Positions 1 to 10,551 are shown, numbered from the stretch's first letter. The stretch is DNA of 55,493 nucleotides from DASSUC01 sp035649895 (GCA_035649895.1 DASRIS010000029.1:1-55493), one strand, 5' to 3'. A program made the numbers and translations. Notes: generated from the letters alone by a model not told the origin.

Positions 1-1
1 G

Positions 2-139
2 ACCCGTACCGGCGTACGGTTCACCAACATGGTGATCGTCTCGTTGGGCGGCGTGGGAACCATCAACCGCGTCATCAACAACACCGGTGGTCCGGCCAAC
101 GCGACCACCCAGGTGGTCTACCTCACGAACTATCCGTAA
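2..139 (+). CDS. C-terminal end of a probable secreted protein (5' partial)
   Basis: An open frame enters from the left edge and stops at TAA 137-139, giving the last 45 residues of a protein. The peptide is rich in Asn, Thr, Gly and Val with alternating hydrophobic residues and ends TNYP, which looks like the last strands of an extracellular beta-sandwich. No family can be named from this fragment. A perfect hairpin follows 15 bases after the stop, which supports a genuine gene end. Confidence 0.55.
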   Translation, partial: TRTGVRFTNMVIVSLGGVGTINRVINNTGGPANATTQVVYLTNYP

Positions 140-154
140 CGCATTCACCTCCGG

Positions 155-184
155 TCTCCGGTCCACGCCATCGTGGACCGGAGA
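155..184 (+). terminator. Strong intrinsic-type terminator hairpin
   Basis: A perfect 13-bp stem (TCTCCGGTCCACG at 155-167 pairing with 172-184) closes a 4-base CCAT loop. It sits just after the stop of the partial gene ending at 139 and is followed by a T-rich stretch (tttgtctgtcttctttg). It should end transcription from the left. Confidence 0.75.
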
Positions 185-336
185 ACGCTTTGTCTGTCTT
201 CTTTGTCTGTCTCCTTTGCCGGGACTTGGGATCGTCTCCTGCAGCCGCAGAGCCGATGGCGCCGGCATGACGCTCGATTGCAGGCCAGCGCTACAGTGCC
301 GCTGAGGATCGCGGTCTCGACTTCTGGGAGGCCCGC

Positions 337-693
337 ATGGCTTTTGAATGTCGTCAGCTCACGCCGGCCCAACTGGAGTACCTGACCAGTCGGGCGCTCT
401 ACCAGTTCACCCTGTGGACGCTGCGTCTGTTATTCGGGGGGATGGCGGTCGGTGCCCTGCTCTCCGTTGCCGGTCTCGCCGGTGTTCCGGACAGCCTGGT
501 GGGCACGCTGCCCGAGGGCGTGTTCTGTATGACGTTCGTTATGGCCATGCTGGCTACGGTGGCCAGCATGATCCTCGCGCGCGAGATGGGGAAGCTGCTG
601 GGCGCTACCAGATATCGGGACGACGTGGCGATCTCGCGGGCCGTGCAGCTGGCACTGTTCAAGCATGCCATCCGCTGGCGCCGTGGCGGCTAG
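337..693 (+). CDS. Small two-helix membrane protein
   Basis: The product is 118 aa with two predicted membrane segments (about residues 31-52 and 62-83), a basic C-terminus ending RWRRGG, and no signal peptide. ATG 337 is preceded by GGGAGG at a good distance. No family is recognised. It stands alone between a terminator upstream and a gene-poor stretch leading into an insertion sequence. Third-position GC is lower than in neighbouring genes but still consistent with coding. Function unknown. Confidence 0.6.
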   Translation: MAFECRQLTPAQLEYLTSRALYQFTLWTLRLLFGGMAVGALLSVAGLAGVPDSLVGTLPEGVFCMTFVMAMLATVASMILAREMGKLLGATRYRDDVAISRAVQLALFKHAIRWRRGG

Positions 694-1091
694 ACATGGC
701 TGTTGGCGCATGGCCGCAGCCGCGGGCAGGTGGCCGCGGCAGGAGGCCCGCAGCGCCGCCAGCTTCGTCGTTCCTACAGTTCGCCGGGTGCATGGGTACG
801 CTGCCGGTCCTGAGCTGGCGAGGGTCGCAACGCCACCGATAGGCCTGCTGTCCCGGTTGCGTTGTTATGCCGGCGCGTGTGCGGTTGTGTGGCTTCCATC
901 GTGGATGACAACGTTGATGGCCGGCACGCGCGGATCAGTGGGCCCAGGATGGCGTGTAGCTCGCCGGCACTGCGGTGGCCGGCTGGTGGCTGTGCCGACG
1001 CCTGCGATGACGGCACGCGGCTACCGCTGCCCGGCAGGTGCAGGCGGCCGGCAGCAGAAGGCCCGGGTCGGTGTCAGCGGGCGCGCCATTA
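694..1091. other. Gene-free stretch left of the insertion sequence
   Basis: About 400 bases with no reading frame that shows the codon bias of this genome or a recognisable product. It ends in the TA dinucleotide that forms the left target of the IS630-type element. It may be decayed coding DNA; nothing further can be supported. Confidence 0.5.
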
Positions 1092-1113
1092 CAGACCTTG
1101 AAAGGTCGGGATT
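1092..1113. repeat. Left terminal inverted repeat of the IS630 element
   Basis: Outer 22 bases of the element next to TA 1090-1091; matches the right end at 17 of 22 positions when reverse complemented, including the shared blocks TTGAA and GGTC. Confidence 0.8.
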
Positions 1114-1118
1114 CGGAG

Positions 1119-2195
1119 TTACGGAGCCTGGGGTTGGATGCTCAGCCCGGTCCCGGCGATGAACCCGTCGATGAGCCCGGGTCGGTGCTGGATGCGCTTG
1201 AGCAGGGTCCTCACCACGGCGGCGAGCTGGTCGACGCTGCGGGCGGCGAGGTTGCCCAGGTGGCGTTTGACGTGTGACCAGGCACCCTCGGCCGGGTTGA
1301 GGTCAGGGGCGTAGGCGGTCAGCTGGACCACGGTCAGCCAGTCGTGGCTGTCGACGAAGTGGCGCATCACCTTGCTGGTATGGGTGTTCAGCCCGTCCCA
1401 GACCACCACGACCGGGGCCTTGAGCTGACGGTGCGCGGCCGTGAGCAGGGCGGCGTAGTCGGCCTCGGTGAACCCCTTGCGCTCGCCCTTACGGCCCCGC
1501 GATGTCCGGGTGCGGTAGAACAGCCTGCTGCGCTGGCCGGGCTTGGCCGCGACCAGCCCGGCCACCGACACCCGCCCGGAGCCTTTACCGGACACCTTCG
1601 CCACCGGGGTGCATCCCTGGGGGCCCCAGGTGGTTGCCTTAGGCGGCCTCAGCGACTGGCCGGACTCATCCTCAAAGCACAGCCAGGCGCCAGCGGCCGC
1701 CGCGGACTTTTTACCGCCGGCCACGTCTCCCTGACCCAGGTGGTGATGGCTTCCTCGTCGCGTTCGACGGCCCGGTGCACGGGTACCTGGCAGGACCAGC
1801 CGATGCGGTGCAGCAGGTAGGACACCCCGCGCAGGGTGTAGCCCACCCCGAACAGCCTGCGGACCAGGTCAGCCACCCGGGCCAGGGTCCAGCGCTGGTC
1901 ATCGGTCCAGCCATGCGCAGCGGGGCCGGACTTAAGGGCCTGCATCAGCTGGGTCAGCTGGGCATCGTCGAGCCGGCAGGGCGCGCCGGGCGGCCCTTTT
2001 CCAGGCCAGCGCGGTGACCCCGCCGGCTCGCCAGCATCGCCGCCAGACCCGTACCGAGCTGGTCGACACCCGTAGCCGCCAGGCGACCTGGGCCGTGGCT
2101 ACCCCTTGGGCGAACATTGCTGCGGCCTGCATGCGTACCGCCTCGCGCCGGGCGCGTGCCCGGGCGGTCAGGCCGCCACCATCGGCGTACCTCAT
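1119..2195 (-). pseudogene. IS630-type DDE transposase, split over three frame segments
   Basis: Three adjoining segments together rebuild one IS630 transposase of about 358 aa. The first (from ATG 2195, MRYADGGGLTA) carries the helix-turn-helix (WRLRVSTSSVRVWRR). The middle one (about 1996-1709) carries the winged-helix part (YTLRGVSYLLHRIGWS). The last (to TAA 1119) carries the catalytic core with Asp in FEDESGQS, Asp in VVWDGLNTH and Glu in LNPAEGAW. The first switch is at an A4 tract (T4 at 1997-2000 on the plus strand), where one base must be skipped; the second is at an A5 tract (T5 at 1708-1712), where a -1 step restores the frame. The two shifts compensate. They may be inactivating mutations, programmed slippage, or sequencing errors in A tracts. 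An ATG at 1724 opens the DDE part separately. Confidence 0.8.
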
Positions 2196-2257
2196 GATCT
2201 TATGGGTAGTCCGGTCATCGGCCGAAGTCACGACGCCACGCCGCAGCTAGATCAAAA

Positions 2258-2279
2258 AATCTTGACCATTCAACCTCTG
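2258..2279. repeat. Right terminal inverted repeat of the IS630 element
   Basis: Partner of the repeat at 1092-1113, next to TA 2280-2281. It lies upstream of the transposase start, so it probably overlaps the transposase promoter. Confidence 0.8.
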
Positions 2280-2470
2280 TAGCAGAGGTGGCAGTTGGCC
2301 CTGGACATGCCTGGCCCAGATGACCGGCCGGGTAGTGCCCGCCGGGGCTGCTGTGGCCGGTCGGCTCCCGGCTGTGGTAGCACCGGCAGCGCCTGCCACA
2401 CCGCCCGTCCGACGGTCAGCTGCGGCAAGCCGAGAGTCGCCGCCTGTCCGGTTGCTGTCACTGTCACTTG

Positions 2471-3700
2471 TCACTGGCGTGGCCAGTAGTGGTTGCGGCG
2501 GGGTCGTTGTGCGGGGTCGACCCAGGCGGGTGGGGTGAGTTCCGGTCGCCCGTCAGATGCAATATGGACGGTCCACCCGCCGTGGTGGAGCAGGCGGTGG
2601 TGATAGCCGCAGATGAGGGCGATGTTGCTGAGGCAGGTCGGGCCACCATTCGACCAATGTCTAATATGGTGCCCTTGGCACCATTTTGCTGGTCGGTCGC
2701 ACCCCGGGAACACACAGCCGCCGTCGCGTAGCACCAGGGCCCGGCGTAGAGCGCCGGTGACCAGTCGTCGTTGCCGGCCCAGGTCCAGCGGCTGGCCAGC
2801 CCCGTCGAGCACGGCGGGCAGGATCTGGGCGTCGCACGCCATGCGGCGTACCGTCTCGGGGCTGAGGGTCTCGCCAGTGTCGAGCAGGCCGGGTCCGAGC
2901 TGGCGGGTCAGTGTGTCGTAGTCGACGGTGACCACGACCTGGGACGGCTCGCCGCCCTGGTCGGGTAGCTCGTCGGTGGTCAGGGCCATGCGGCAGATGT
3001 CGACCAGGGCGTCGGCGCGGCGCTGCCCCGGGCTACGCATATCCCCGGGGATGGGGTGGCACAGTGGCTCCAGCGCCGCCCGGACCACCGCCGCGGCTTC
3101 GGCGCCCAGCCGGCCGGACAGCCGCACGGCACCGTCGCCACCCTCGGAGAGGGTGAGGTACCGGTCCCGCTCGGCCCGCTGCTCAGCCCGCTCCAGCGCA
3201 GCCTGCTCGGCTTCCTCGGCGGCGTCGGGGGCGACCACGTGCAGGATCTGCTCTCCCAGTCGCCGTAGCGCCACCGGCTCATGGTCCGCGGCGTAGCCGA
3301 CCAGGGTTGCTGCGGCCTTGTCGGCCACTGCGGGGCCGACCTCGGCTGGTAGTGCGGCCACCGCCCGGGTGACCACCTGCGCCTGCTCCAGGCTCAGCGC
3401 ACCAGCGGCCAGCCCGTCGCGCACCACCGCCGGGGCGGCCTCGACCGCGGCGGCCAGCTTGACCAGCCGCTGGGCGGCAGCGATCGACATCCGCAGCCGC
3501 TCACGCAGCCACACCGCCGTCGACGACGCCCCTTGCGCCACCGCCAGCCCCCGCCCGTCCAGCTCCCGCACCAACGCCAGCTGCGCCGCGGCCAGCCGCT
3601 GCTGTTCTACGTACAGCTTGTCCACCCCGGCGACCAGCTCGTCGTCTGACAGCGTCCACGCGGCGGTGGCGACCCATGCGTCGACCGCCTGCGTGATCAT
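2471..3700 (-). CDS. DUF222/13E12-family protein with C-terminal HNH endonuclease domain
   Basis: About 409 aa. The N-terminal 300 residues form the long helical DUF222 region of the 13E12 family. Residues about 329-378 hold the HNH nuclease motif: Cys-x4-Cys, then Cys-x-x-HH, Asn in LSNIALIC, and a closing HH, so the metal site looks complete. The family is abundant in actinobacteria, often beside mobile DNA; its exact role is unclear, and some mycobacterial members are induced by DNA damage. The start could be ATG 3700, GTG 3703 or GTG 3718; GGAGG at about 3712-3716 favours 3703 or 3700. An SOS-like box lies about 30 bases upstream. An IS630 element is inserted just beyond its 3' end. Confidence 0.85.
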   Translation of the reverse strand: MITQAVDAWVATAAWTLSDDELVAGVDKLYVEQQRLAAAQLALVRELDGRGLAVAQGASSTAVWLRERLRMSIAAAQRLVKLAAAVEAAPAVVRDGLAAGALSLEQAQVVTRAVAALPAEVGPAVADKAAATLVGYAADHEPVALRRLGEQILHVVAPDAAEEAEQAALERAEQRAERDRYLTLSEGGDGAVRLSGRLGAEAAAVVRAALEPLCHPIPGDMRSPGQRRADALVDICRMALTTDELPDQGGEPSQVVVTVDYDTLTRQLGPGLLDTGETLSPETVRRMACDAQILPAVLDGAGQPLDLGRQRRLVTGALRRALVLRDGGCVFPGCDRPAKWCQGHHIRHWSNGGPTCLSNIALICGYHHRLLHHGGWTVHIASDGRPELTPPAWVDPAQRPRRNHYWPRQ

Positions 3701-3728
3701 CACCGACGCCGCCTCCACACCTATATCC

Positions 3729-3744
3729 TAGTACATAAGTTCGA
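3729..3744 (-). promoter_or_regulatory. LexA/SOS-like box upstream of the HNH gene
   Basis: On the coding strand the sequence is TCGAACTTATGTACTA. The actinobacterial LexA consensus is TCGAAC-N4-GTTCGA: the first half is perfect and the second matches 4 of 6. A TATAGA hexamer, possibly a -10, lies just upstream at 3751-3756 (coding strand). Some mycobacterial 13E12 genes are LexA-controlled, so regulation by DNA damage is a reasonable inference. Confidence 0.45.
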
Positions 3745-3964
3745 CACAGTCTATAGTGGACCTCTATTGCCTGGAGCGCCTGATGACGGGCGTAGCGCCA
3801 TGTTGACCTGGACGGTCCTTTTACCCACAACAAATCCGCGGCCCGCGTTCATACGGGGTGTAGGTCGTAGTTACCCATGGTGTCGCCACCTTGTGCCACG
3901 CCACGATGGGGCGGAGATGCGAAGGTGCTTACCAGTACTCAGCCCGACGGCACGGGCGTGGCCT

Positions 3965-3993
3965 GCCAGCCCGGCACGGTCTGCGGGGCTGGC
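3965..3993 (-). terminator. Candidate terminator of the glucanase operon
   Basis: An 8-bp perfect stem (GCCAGCCC at 3965-3972 with GGGCTGGC at 3986-3993) lies about 75 bases beyond the last stop codon of the minus-strand operon. There is no U-tract, as is common in actinomycete terminators. Confidence 0.4.
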
Positions 3994-4067
3994 GCCGTCC
4001 AGTTAGCGGGATCCGGCCTGGACCGCTCGACGAACGGCCAGACCGGGTGCTGAAGATGCGCCTGGCG

Positions 4068-5801
<1,734 letters not shown>

Positions 5802-5826
5802 GGAGACCTCCCGATAGGACACCCGG

Positions 5827-8800
5827 CTACCAGCCGGACAGGCCTGCGCCATATGGATAGAGCGGGTTCCCGTACGTCGTTGGGACCGTTTGGTTTGCGT
5901 TGATGCGGGCGCGGATGTCGCTGCGTTGGGCATCAGTGGCCGCCAGGTCGTAGGGAAGGTCCCAGTGCTCGACCGCGTCGGCGGGAATGTCGGTGCCGCC
6001 CGGGCGCAGCACGTCGTTGATGCTGCGCGGCAGCTGCCACGGCAGCTTGCCGGTCGGCAGGTAGTCGCCGAAGAGCAGGCTGGCCAAGGCCGGGCCCATC
6101 TCCTCACCGCCGCGGTAGGTCACCACGATCGTACTGGCCAGGTTGACCCATTCGGTGATGACGTAGGGGCGGGGCAGCACGAGCACCACGACCACGGGGA
6201 TCCCCTGCTGCTGGAAGCTCTGGATGACCGAGAGCTGGTCGGGCGGTAGGTACGGGCGCTCCTTTACCCAGTTGGTGCCGTGGGTGTAGGACGCCTCACC
6301 GACGGCCACCACCGCCAACCGCGGGTTGGGGGCGGTGTTCAGGTGGACATTCACTCCGGCCTGCGCGGCCCGGGCGCGGACCGCGTCCAGGATGTTGCGT
6401 GAGCCGTACTCCTGATGGAAGTAGCTGGTCCACACGCAGCAGGCGGCGGAGTCGGTGGCGCGCGGGCCGGCCACCACGATGTTGTCACCCGGGTTCAGCC
6501 GCACCGGCAGCGCGCCGGTGTTCTTCAGCAGCGTCATGGCCTTACGCGAGGCCTGGTTTGCCAGCGCGGTGTAGGCCGGGGTGTGGAACCGGTACGGCCC
6601 GTTGACCGGGTCGCCGTAAGGGTTCTCGAAGATGCCGAGCTGGAGCTTCAGCCGCAGTACCCGCCGGACGGCGTCGTCGATGCGGGCCAGCGGCACGTTG
6701 GCGGTGAACGTGGGGATGGAGAAGCCGGCCGCGCCCGGGTCGGCGCCGCCCATCACGTCAGAGCCGGCGTTGGCCGCGCGGACCCAGGAGCCCGACGGAA
6801 GCCAGTCCGTGGTGATGAGGCCGGTGAACCCCAGGTTCTGCCGGAGGTAGCTGAGGATCGGTGCGCTCTCACCGGCTCCGGGGCCGCCCGAGTCGAGCAG
6901 CGAGCTGCCGGCGTAGCCCGGCATCATGTGCACCGCGCCGGCCTCCATCGCGGCCCGGAACGGGATCATGTGGTACTTGATGGTGACCGCGTCATAGACG
7001 ATGATGGCTTCGCCGCCGGCGCCCTCGCCGGGCCAGTGCTTGACCGTCACCAGCACCGATGCGGGGTTCAGCTCGGGTCCACCTTGGAGCCCGGCGACCA
7101 GCGCCCGTACCTGGGCGGCCGCGACGTCGGCGTTCTCGCCGTTGCCTTCCTGGATGCGGGGGTAGATCACCTTGGTGCCGAGCTCGGCTAGCGGCCCCAG
7201 GACGCCGCGGGTGCCGACCTCCAGCTGCTCGCGCCGCTGCATGTCGCCGAGGCGGTACACCAGCGGGTAGTCGCGCGCCGCGGCCAGCGCGCTCTGCGTC
7301 GGGTACGTGGTCTGGTACCCGTGGATGGTGTCGCCGGCTGAGACGAACGGGATACCGAGCCGGGTTCCCGCCGCGGCAAGCAGGTACCCATGGAGATCCT
7401 GTGCCTGCGCCGGACCGAAGTGCCAGCCCGACCGCGGGAAGGACTGGGCGTTGTAGAACATCTGCAACGCCTTCTCTTCGGTGGTCATCCGGCTGAGCAG
7501 GTCGTTGACCCGCGTGTCGACCGGCAGGCGCCAGTTCTCGTACGGCTCGGTCGTGCCGCTGCGGTTGAGGTCGCGGCTGCCGTTGACGATGCCGATGCCG
7601 TCGGCGACGTTCTCCAGGGTGGGCAGGTAGACGCTGAACCGGCGGATGTTGGATGTCGTGGTGCCGCCGGATCCGTTCACCGCAACGACGAACCACTTGT
7701 AGGTCCAGCGGTCCGCCAGGTCCCACGTTGGCGTGTAGCTGGTCCCGGCCGGCTCGGCCACCTTGGTGTACAGGTCGATCAGGTTGCCGGGCGCGGTGAA
7801 GTCGTAGTCGGTGCGGCTGATGTTCATCCAGACCTGGTAGCGGACCGCGCCGGTCACTGCGGACCAGGACAGCGGCGGGCGCCGGGTGGTCGTCACCATG
7901 GCGCTGTCAGCCGGTGCGGCGAGCGCGAACTGACCGGTCACCGCCGGTGGGCGGGTCGGCCCGGAGAGCATGGGCGGCGTGGTCGCGGAGCTGTCGACCG
8001 TACCGAATACCTGGAGCTCCCACAGCGAGTAGCCGTACCCGGTGGCCCGTGTGGTGCCGTACATGCGCACGTACCGGCCGGTCCCGCTGACCGACAGCTG
8101 CTCGGTCCCGCCCTGACCGGTGCTGGTGGAGTAGATGGTTGTCCACAGTGAACCGTTGGTCGACACCTCGATCCGGTAGGCCCGGCCGAACGCGGTCTCC
8201 CAGCTGAGCACCACCCGGTTGATCGTGGCGGTGCCGCCGAGGTCGACCTGGATCCACTGTGGGTCGCTGAAAAGGCTCGACCACCGGGTGTTGGTCCGGC
8301 CGTCCAGGGCCGCGCCGGGCGCGTTGCCACCCTCCCACGAGGACGCCGAGACCGGCCTGAACTCCGAGATCGGGCTGCCGGAGGGAGGTGGGCCGCCGAT
8401 CGTGCCGAAGACCTGGAGCTCCCACAGCGAGTACCCGTAGCCGGTGGCCCGGACGGTGCCGAACATTCGCACGTAGCGGCCGGTCCCGGTGACCGCAAGG
8501 GTCTGCGTGCCACCGGTGCCCGTGGTGGTGCTGAAGATGGTGGTCCAGGCCGATGCGTCCGCGGATACCTGGATCTGGAAGGACCTGGCGTAGGCGGCCT
8601 CCCAGACGAGGGTCACCTGGTCGATGGTCGCGGTCGCCTGGAGGTCGACCTGGATCCACTGTGGGTCGCTGAACTGGCTGGACCAACGGGTGCCGAGGTT
8701 GCCGTCCACGGCACTGGTCGCGGGCGTGCCAGCCCATTCGATGGAGGACGCGGTGACCGGCTTGCCCTGGGAGAGCAGCGCACCGACGGCCTGCGCCGGC

Positions 8801-8865
8801 GCGGGCGCCATCGCGAACTGGCCGGCGAGCAGTGCGATGGCGGCCACGCTCAGGGCTTTCTTCAT
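5827..8865 (-). CDS. Secreted GH3 glycosidase with two discoidin domains
   Basis: 1012 aa: signal peptide (1-27), F5/8 type C domains at about 28-157 and 165-292, a fibronectin-III-like region at about 310-415, and a two-domain GH3 catalytic unit at about 425-1012. Visible GH3 signatures are VTVKHWPGEG (Lys609-His610) and ITTDW, with Asp687 as the likely nucleophile. Members of this type are beta-glucosidases or exo-beta-glucanases; given its neighbours, hydrolysis of beta-1,3-gluco-oligosaccharides is most likely. ATG 8865 overlaps the stop of the GH16 gene as ATGA, so translation is coupled. A GTG at 8880 is possible but inferior. The discoidin domains share long DNA identities with those of the next gene. 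Confidence 0.88.
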   Translation of the reverse strand: MKKALSVAAIALLAGQFAMAPAPAQAVGALLSQGKPVTASSIEWAGTPATSAVDGNLGTRWSSQFSDPQWIQVDLQATATIDQVTLVWEAAYARSFQIQVSADASAWTTIFSTTTGTGGTQTLAVTGTGRYVRMFGTVRATGYGYSLWELQVFGTIGGPPPSGSPISEFRPVSASSWEGGNAPGAALDGRTNTRWSSLFSDPQWIQVDLGGTATINRVVLSWETAFGRAYRIEVSTNGSLWTTIYSTSTGQGGTEQLSVSGTGRYVRMYGTTRATGYGYSLWELQVFGTVDSSATTPPMLSGPTRPPAVTGQFALAAPADSAMVTTTRRPPLSWSAVTGAVRYQVWMNISRTDYDFTAPGNLIDLYTKVAEPAGTSYTPTWDLADRWTYKWFVVAVNGSGGTTTSNIRRFSVYLPTLENVADGIGIVNGSRDLNRSGTTEPYENWRLPVDTRVNDLLSRMTTEEKALQMFYNAQSFPRSGWHFGPAQAQDLHGYLLAAAGTRLGIPFVSAGDTIHGYQTTYPTQSALAAARDYPLVYRLGDMQRREQLEVGTRGVLGPLAELGTKVIYPRIQEGNGENADVAAAQVRALVAGLQGGPELNPASVLVTVKHWPGEGAGGEAIIVYDAVTIKYHMIPFRAAMEAGAVHMMPGYAGSSLLDSGGPGAGESAPILSYLRQNLGFTGLITTDWLPSGSWVRAANAGSDVMGGADPGAAGFSIPTFTANVPLARIDDAVRRVLRLKLQLGIFENPYGDPVNGPYRFHTPAYTALANQASRKAMTLLKNTGALPVRLNPGDNIVVAGPRATDSAACCVWTSYFHQEYGSRNILDAVRARAAQAGVNVHLNTAPNPRLAVVAVGEASYTHGTNWVKERPYLPPDQLSVIQSFQQQGIPVVVVLVLPRPYVITEWVNLASTIVVTYRGGEEMGPALASLLFGDYLPTGKLPWQLPRSINDVLRPGGTDIPADAVEHWDLPYDLAATDAQRSDIRARINANQTVPTTYGNPLYPYGAGLSGW

Positions 8866-10118
8866 GCCGGCACGGTCCACTTCTGGTTGGCGCCGCCGTG
8901 GCAGCTCCAGATCTGCAGCGGCGTGCCGTTGGCGGAGCTGACGCCGGTGGCGTCAAGGCACTTGCCGGACTGCGGGTTCACCAGGTCTCTGGCCGCGTTC
9001 GCCTGCCAGCGCTGGGCGCCGGTGCCGTTGCAGTCCCACAGCTGCACCCGTGCCCCGTTCGCAGTCGAGCCGCCGCTGACGTCCATACACTTGCCGAGCG
9101 CGCGGATGCTGCCGTCGGTCGCCATCGTCCAGCGCTGGGCGGCGGAGCCGTTGCAGTCCCACAGCTGGACGCGGGTGCCGTTGGCGGTGCTCGCACCAGC
9201 GACGTCGACGCACTTGCCGCCGTACCCGACGATCGGGCCGGTCGCGCCACCGCTGCTGGTGTACGAGTACACCCGGACGTAGTCGATCGTCAGCGTCTGT
9301 GGGAACACCGTTGAGGCGTCTGGTGAGCCCGGCCAGGTTCCGCCGACCGCGACGTTCATGATGATGAAGAACGGGTGGTCGAAGACCCAGCGGTCGCCGC
9401 CCAGGTCGGCGGGCGTCTTGCGGGAGTACTGGATGCCATCCACGTACCAGGTGATGGCGGTCGGCTCCCAGTCCACAGTGAACACGTGGAACGCGTCGGC
9501 GAAGGCCTGCCCACCAGGCAGCGTGTACGAGCCGCCGATCGCGCTGCCGCCGGAGTAGCCGGGGCCGTGTATCGTGCCGTGCACAGTGGACGGCTCGCGC
9601 CCGACGTTCTCCATGATGTCGATCTCACCGCTGGTCGGCCAGCCGACACTGCCGATGTTGTTGCCCAGCATCCAGAACGCCGGCCAAAGGCCCTGCCCAC
9701 GCGGGAGCTTCATGCGTGCCTCGAACCGGCCGTACGCCTGGGTGAACGTCGCAGCGGTGAGCAGCCGGGCGGAGGTGTACTGGCACGGACCGTACCAGCA
9801 GCCGTATCCGGCTGGGTTCTCCCGGCGCGCGGTGATGACCAGGTTGCCGGCACCGTCGTGCGCCGAGTTGGCGGTGCTGCTGGTGTGGTACTGCAGCTCG
9901 TTGTTGCCCCACCCGCCGCCACCAATGTCATATCGCCACCGGCTGGAAGCTGGCGGCGTTCCGGCCGCGCCGTTGAACTCGTCCGACCAGGTGAGAGGGC
10001 CGATCGCGGCGCTGGCCGGCGGCGTCGACGGGCCGGCGACCGCGTACCCGGTCGTACCGACAAGAACAGTCATCGCTATGGCCACAATGCCGCGACGTGG
10101 ACGAGACTGTGCCACCAT
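8862..10118 (-). CDS. Secreted GH16 endo-beta-1,3-glucanase with ricin-type lectin domain
   Basis: 418 aa. Signal peptide (1-38), GH16 beta-jelly-roll (about 40-285) with the diagnostic catalytic signature GEIDIMEN (Glu165, Asp167, Glu170), and a C-terminal ricin-B trefoil/CBM13 (about 293-418) with repeated CVDVAG, CMDVSG, CLDATG and QRW motifs. The EIDIME motif is that of laminarinase-type enzymes, which cut internal beta-1,3 bonds. ATG 10118 has GGAGG 6-7 bases upstream. It is the first gene of the operon, behind a clear promoter at 10172-10200, and its stop overlaps the GH3 start. Confidence 0.93.
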   Translation of the reverse strand: MVAQSRPRRGIVAIAMTVLVGTTGYAVAGPSTPPASAAIGPLTWSDEFNGAAGTPPASSRWRYDIGGGGWGNNELQYHTSSTANSAHDGAGNLVITARRENPAGYGCWYGPCQYTSARLLTAATFTQAYGRFEARMKLPRGQGLWPAFWMLGNNIGSVGWPTSGEIDIMENVGREPSTVHGTIHGPGYSGGSAIGGSYTLPGGQAFADAFHVFTVDWEPTAITWYVDGIQYSRKTPADLGGDRWVFDHPFFIIMNVAVGGTWPGSPDASTVFPQTLTIDYVRVYSYTSSGGATGPIVGYGGKCVDVAGASTANGTRVQLWDCNGSAAQRWTMATDGSIRALGKCMDVSGGSTANGARVQLWDCNGTGAQRWQANAARDLVNPQSGKCLDATGVSSANGTPLQIWSCHGGANQKWTVPA

Positions 10119-10171
10119 GATCCGCCTCCGGTTCCGATCGAGGCAGCTTGCAGGAGTTTTCGATTACGGAG

Positions 10172-10200
10172 AGTATTGCTGATCCATTCATTAGAGTCAA
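10172..10200 (-). promoter_or_regulatory. Sigma-70-type promoter of the glucanase operon
   Basis: On the minus strand a -35 TTGACT (10200-10195) is followed after exactly 17 bases by AATACT (10177-10172), in AT-rich DNA unusual for this genome. Transcription would start near 10165, leaving about a 45-base leader to ATG 10118. Confidence 0.6.
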
Positions 10201-10210
10201 TTAATGGATC
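10181..10210. promoter_or_regulatory. Palindromic operator overlapping the glucanase promoter
   Basis: GATCCATT (10181-10188) and AATGGATC (10203-10210) form a perfect 8-bp inverted repeat spaced by 14 bases. One arm lies in the promoter spacer and the other just upstream of the -35, the position expected for a repressor. No regulator gene is adjacent. Confidence 0.5.
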
Positions 10211-10529
10211 TGCTGGCACCGCCGGTTCGCTATTGATCTGGGAGCCAGCTTTGGTCATCGGCCGGCGCGGCCTTTCCGGGCGGCGTCTCAGAAGGTGACG
10301 GCGGGACGGCTGTCCGCCGTCGCCGTGCGCTGTGCCAAGCGGCCGTCGGCGGCGGGGCACACCGGTACCCGGCACGGGTCGGAGGCGGCGACGATGTCGC
10401 CGTCGAGGTGCCTGGCCGCCGCCGCGCCGGGGCGGGTATCTGCGCGGGGTACGGCGTACTCGTAGAGCGGGCTACCTGGTACCAGTTGGGTACCCGTACT
10501 CAGGACCGGTCCCGAACTGCCCGTCATAG

Positions 10530-10551
10530 TTGTTCGTGAGCCAACGAACAA
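10530..10551 (+). promoter_or_regulatory. Inverted repeat in the leader of the lipoprotein gene
   Basis: TTGTTCGT (10530-10537) and ACGAACAA (10544-10551) are perfect 8-bp arms around a 6-base spacer, ending where the ribosome binding site AAGGAGG (10551-10557) begins. It could be an operator, or a hairpin that touches the Shine-Dalgarno sequence. Confidence 0.45.

Larger units (their letters stand above)
1092..2279 (-). mobile_element. IS630-family insertion sequence (about 1.19 kb)
   Basis: The element encloses a broken DDE transposase gene. Its ends are imperfect inverted repeats: reading inward from each TA, the left end is CAGACCTTGAAAGGTCGG and the right end, reverse complemented, is CAGAGGTTGAATGGTCAA; 17 of 22 bases match. 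Both ends abut a TA dinucleotide (1090-1091 and 2280-2281), the target duplicated by IS630/Tc1-type elements. The length fits the family. The transposase contains two frame disruptions, so the copy is either inactive or needs recoding. Confidence 0.85.
3719..4067. other. Intergenic stretch between HNH gene and glucanase operon
   Basis: About 350 bases. The left part is AT-richer and holds the SOS-like box and putative promoter of the HNH gene; the right part holds a hairpin that may end the glucanase operon. No coding frame is supported. Confidence 0.5.

Noticed and set aside
5802..6107. 102-codon upstream extension of the GH64 protein
   Set aside because: It overlaps the end of the GH3 gene; GTG 5801 has a good ribosome binding site and starts a signal peptide.
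10288..10527. 79-codon minus-strand frame (MTGSSGPVLSTGTQ...)
   Set aside because: No ribosome binding site, no recognisable motif, and its start lies against the leader of the lipoprotein gene; could be real but not supported.
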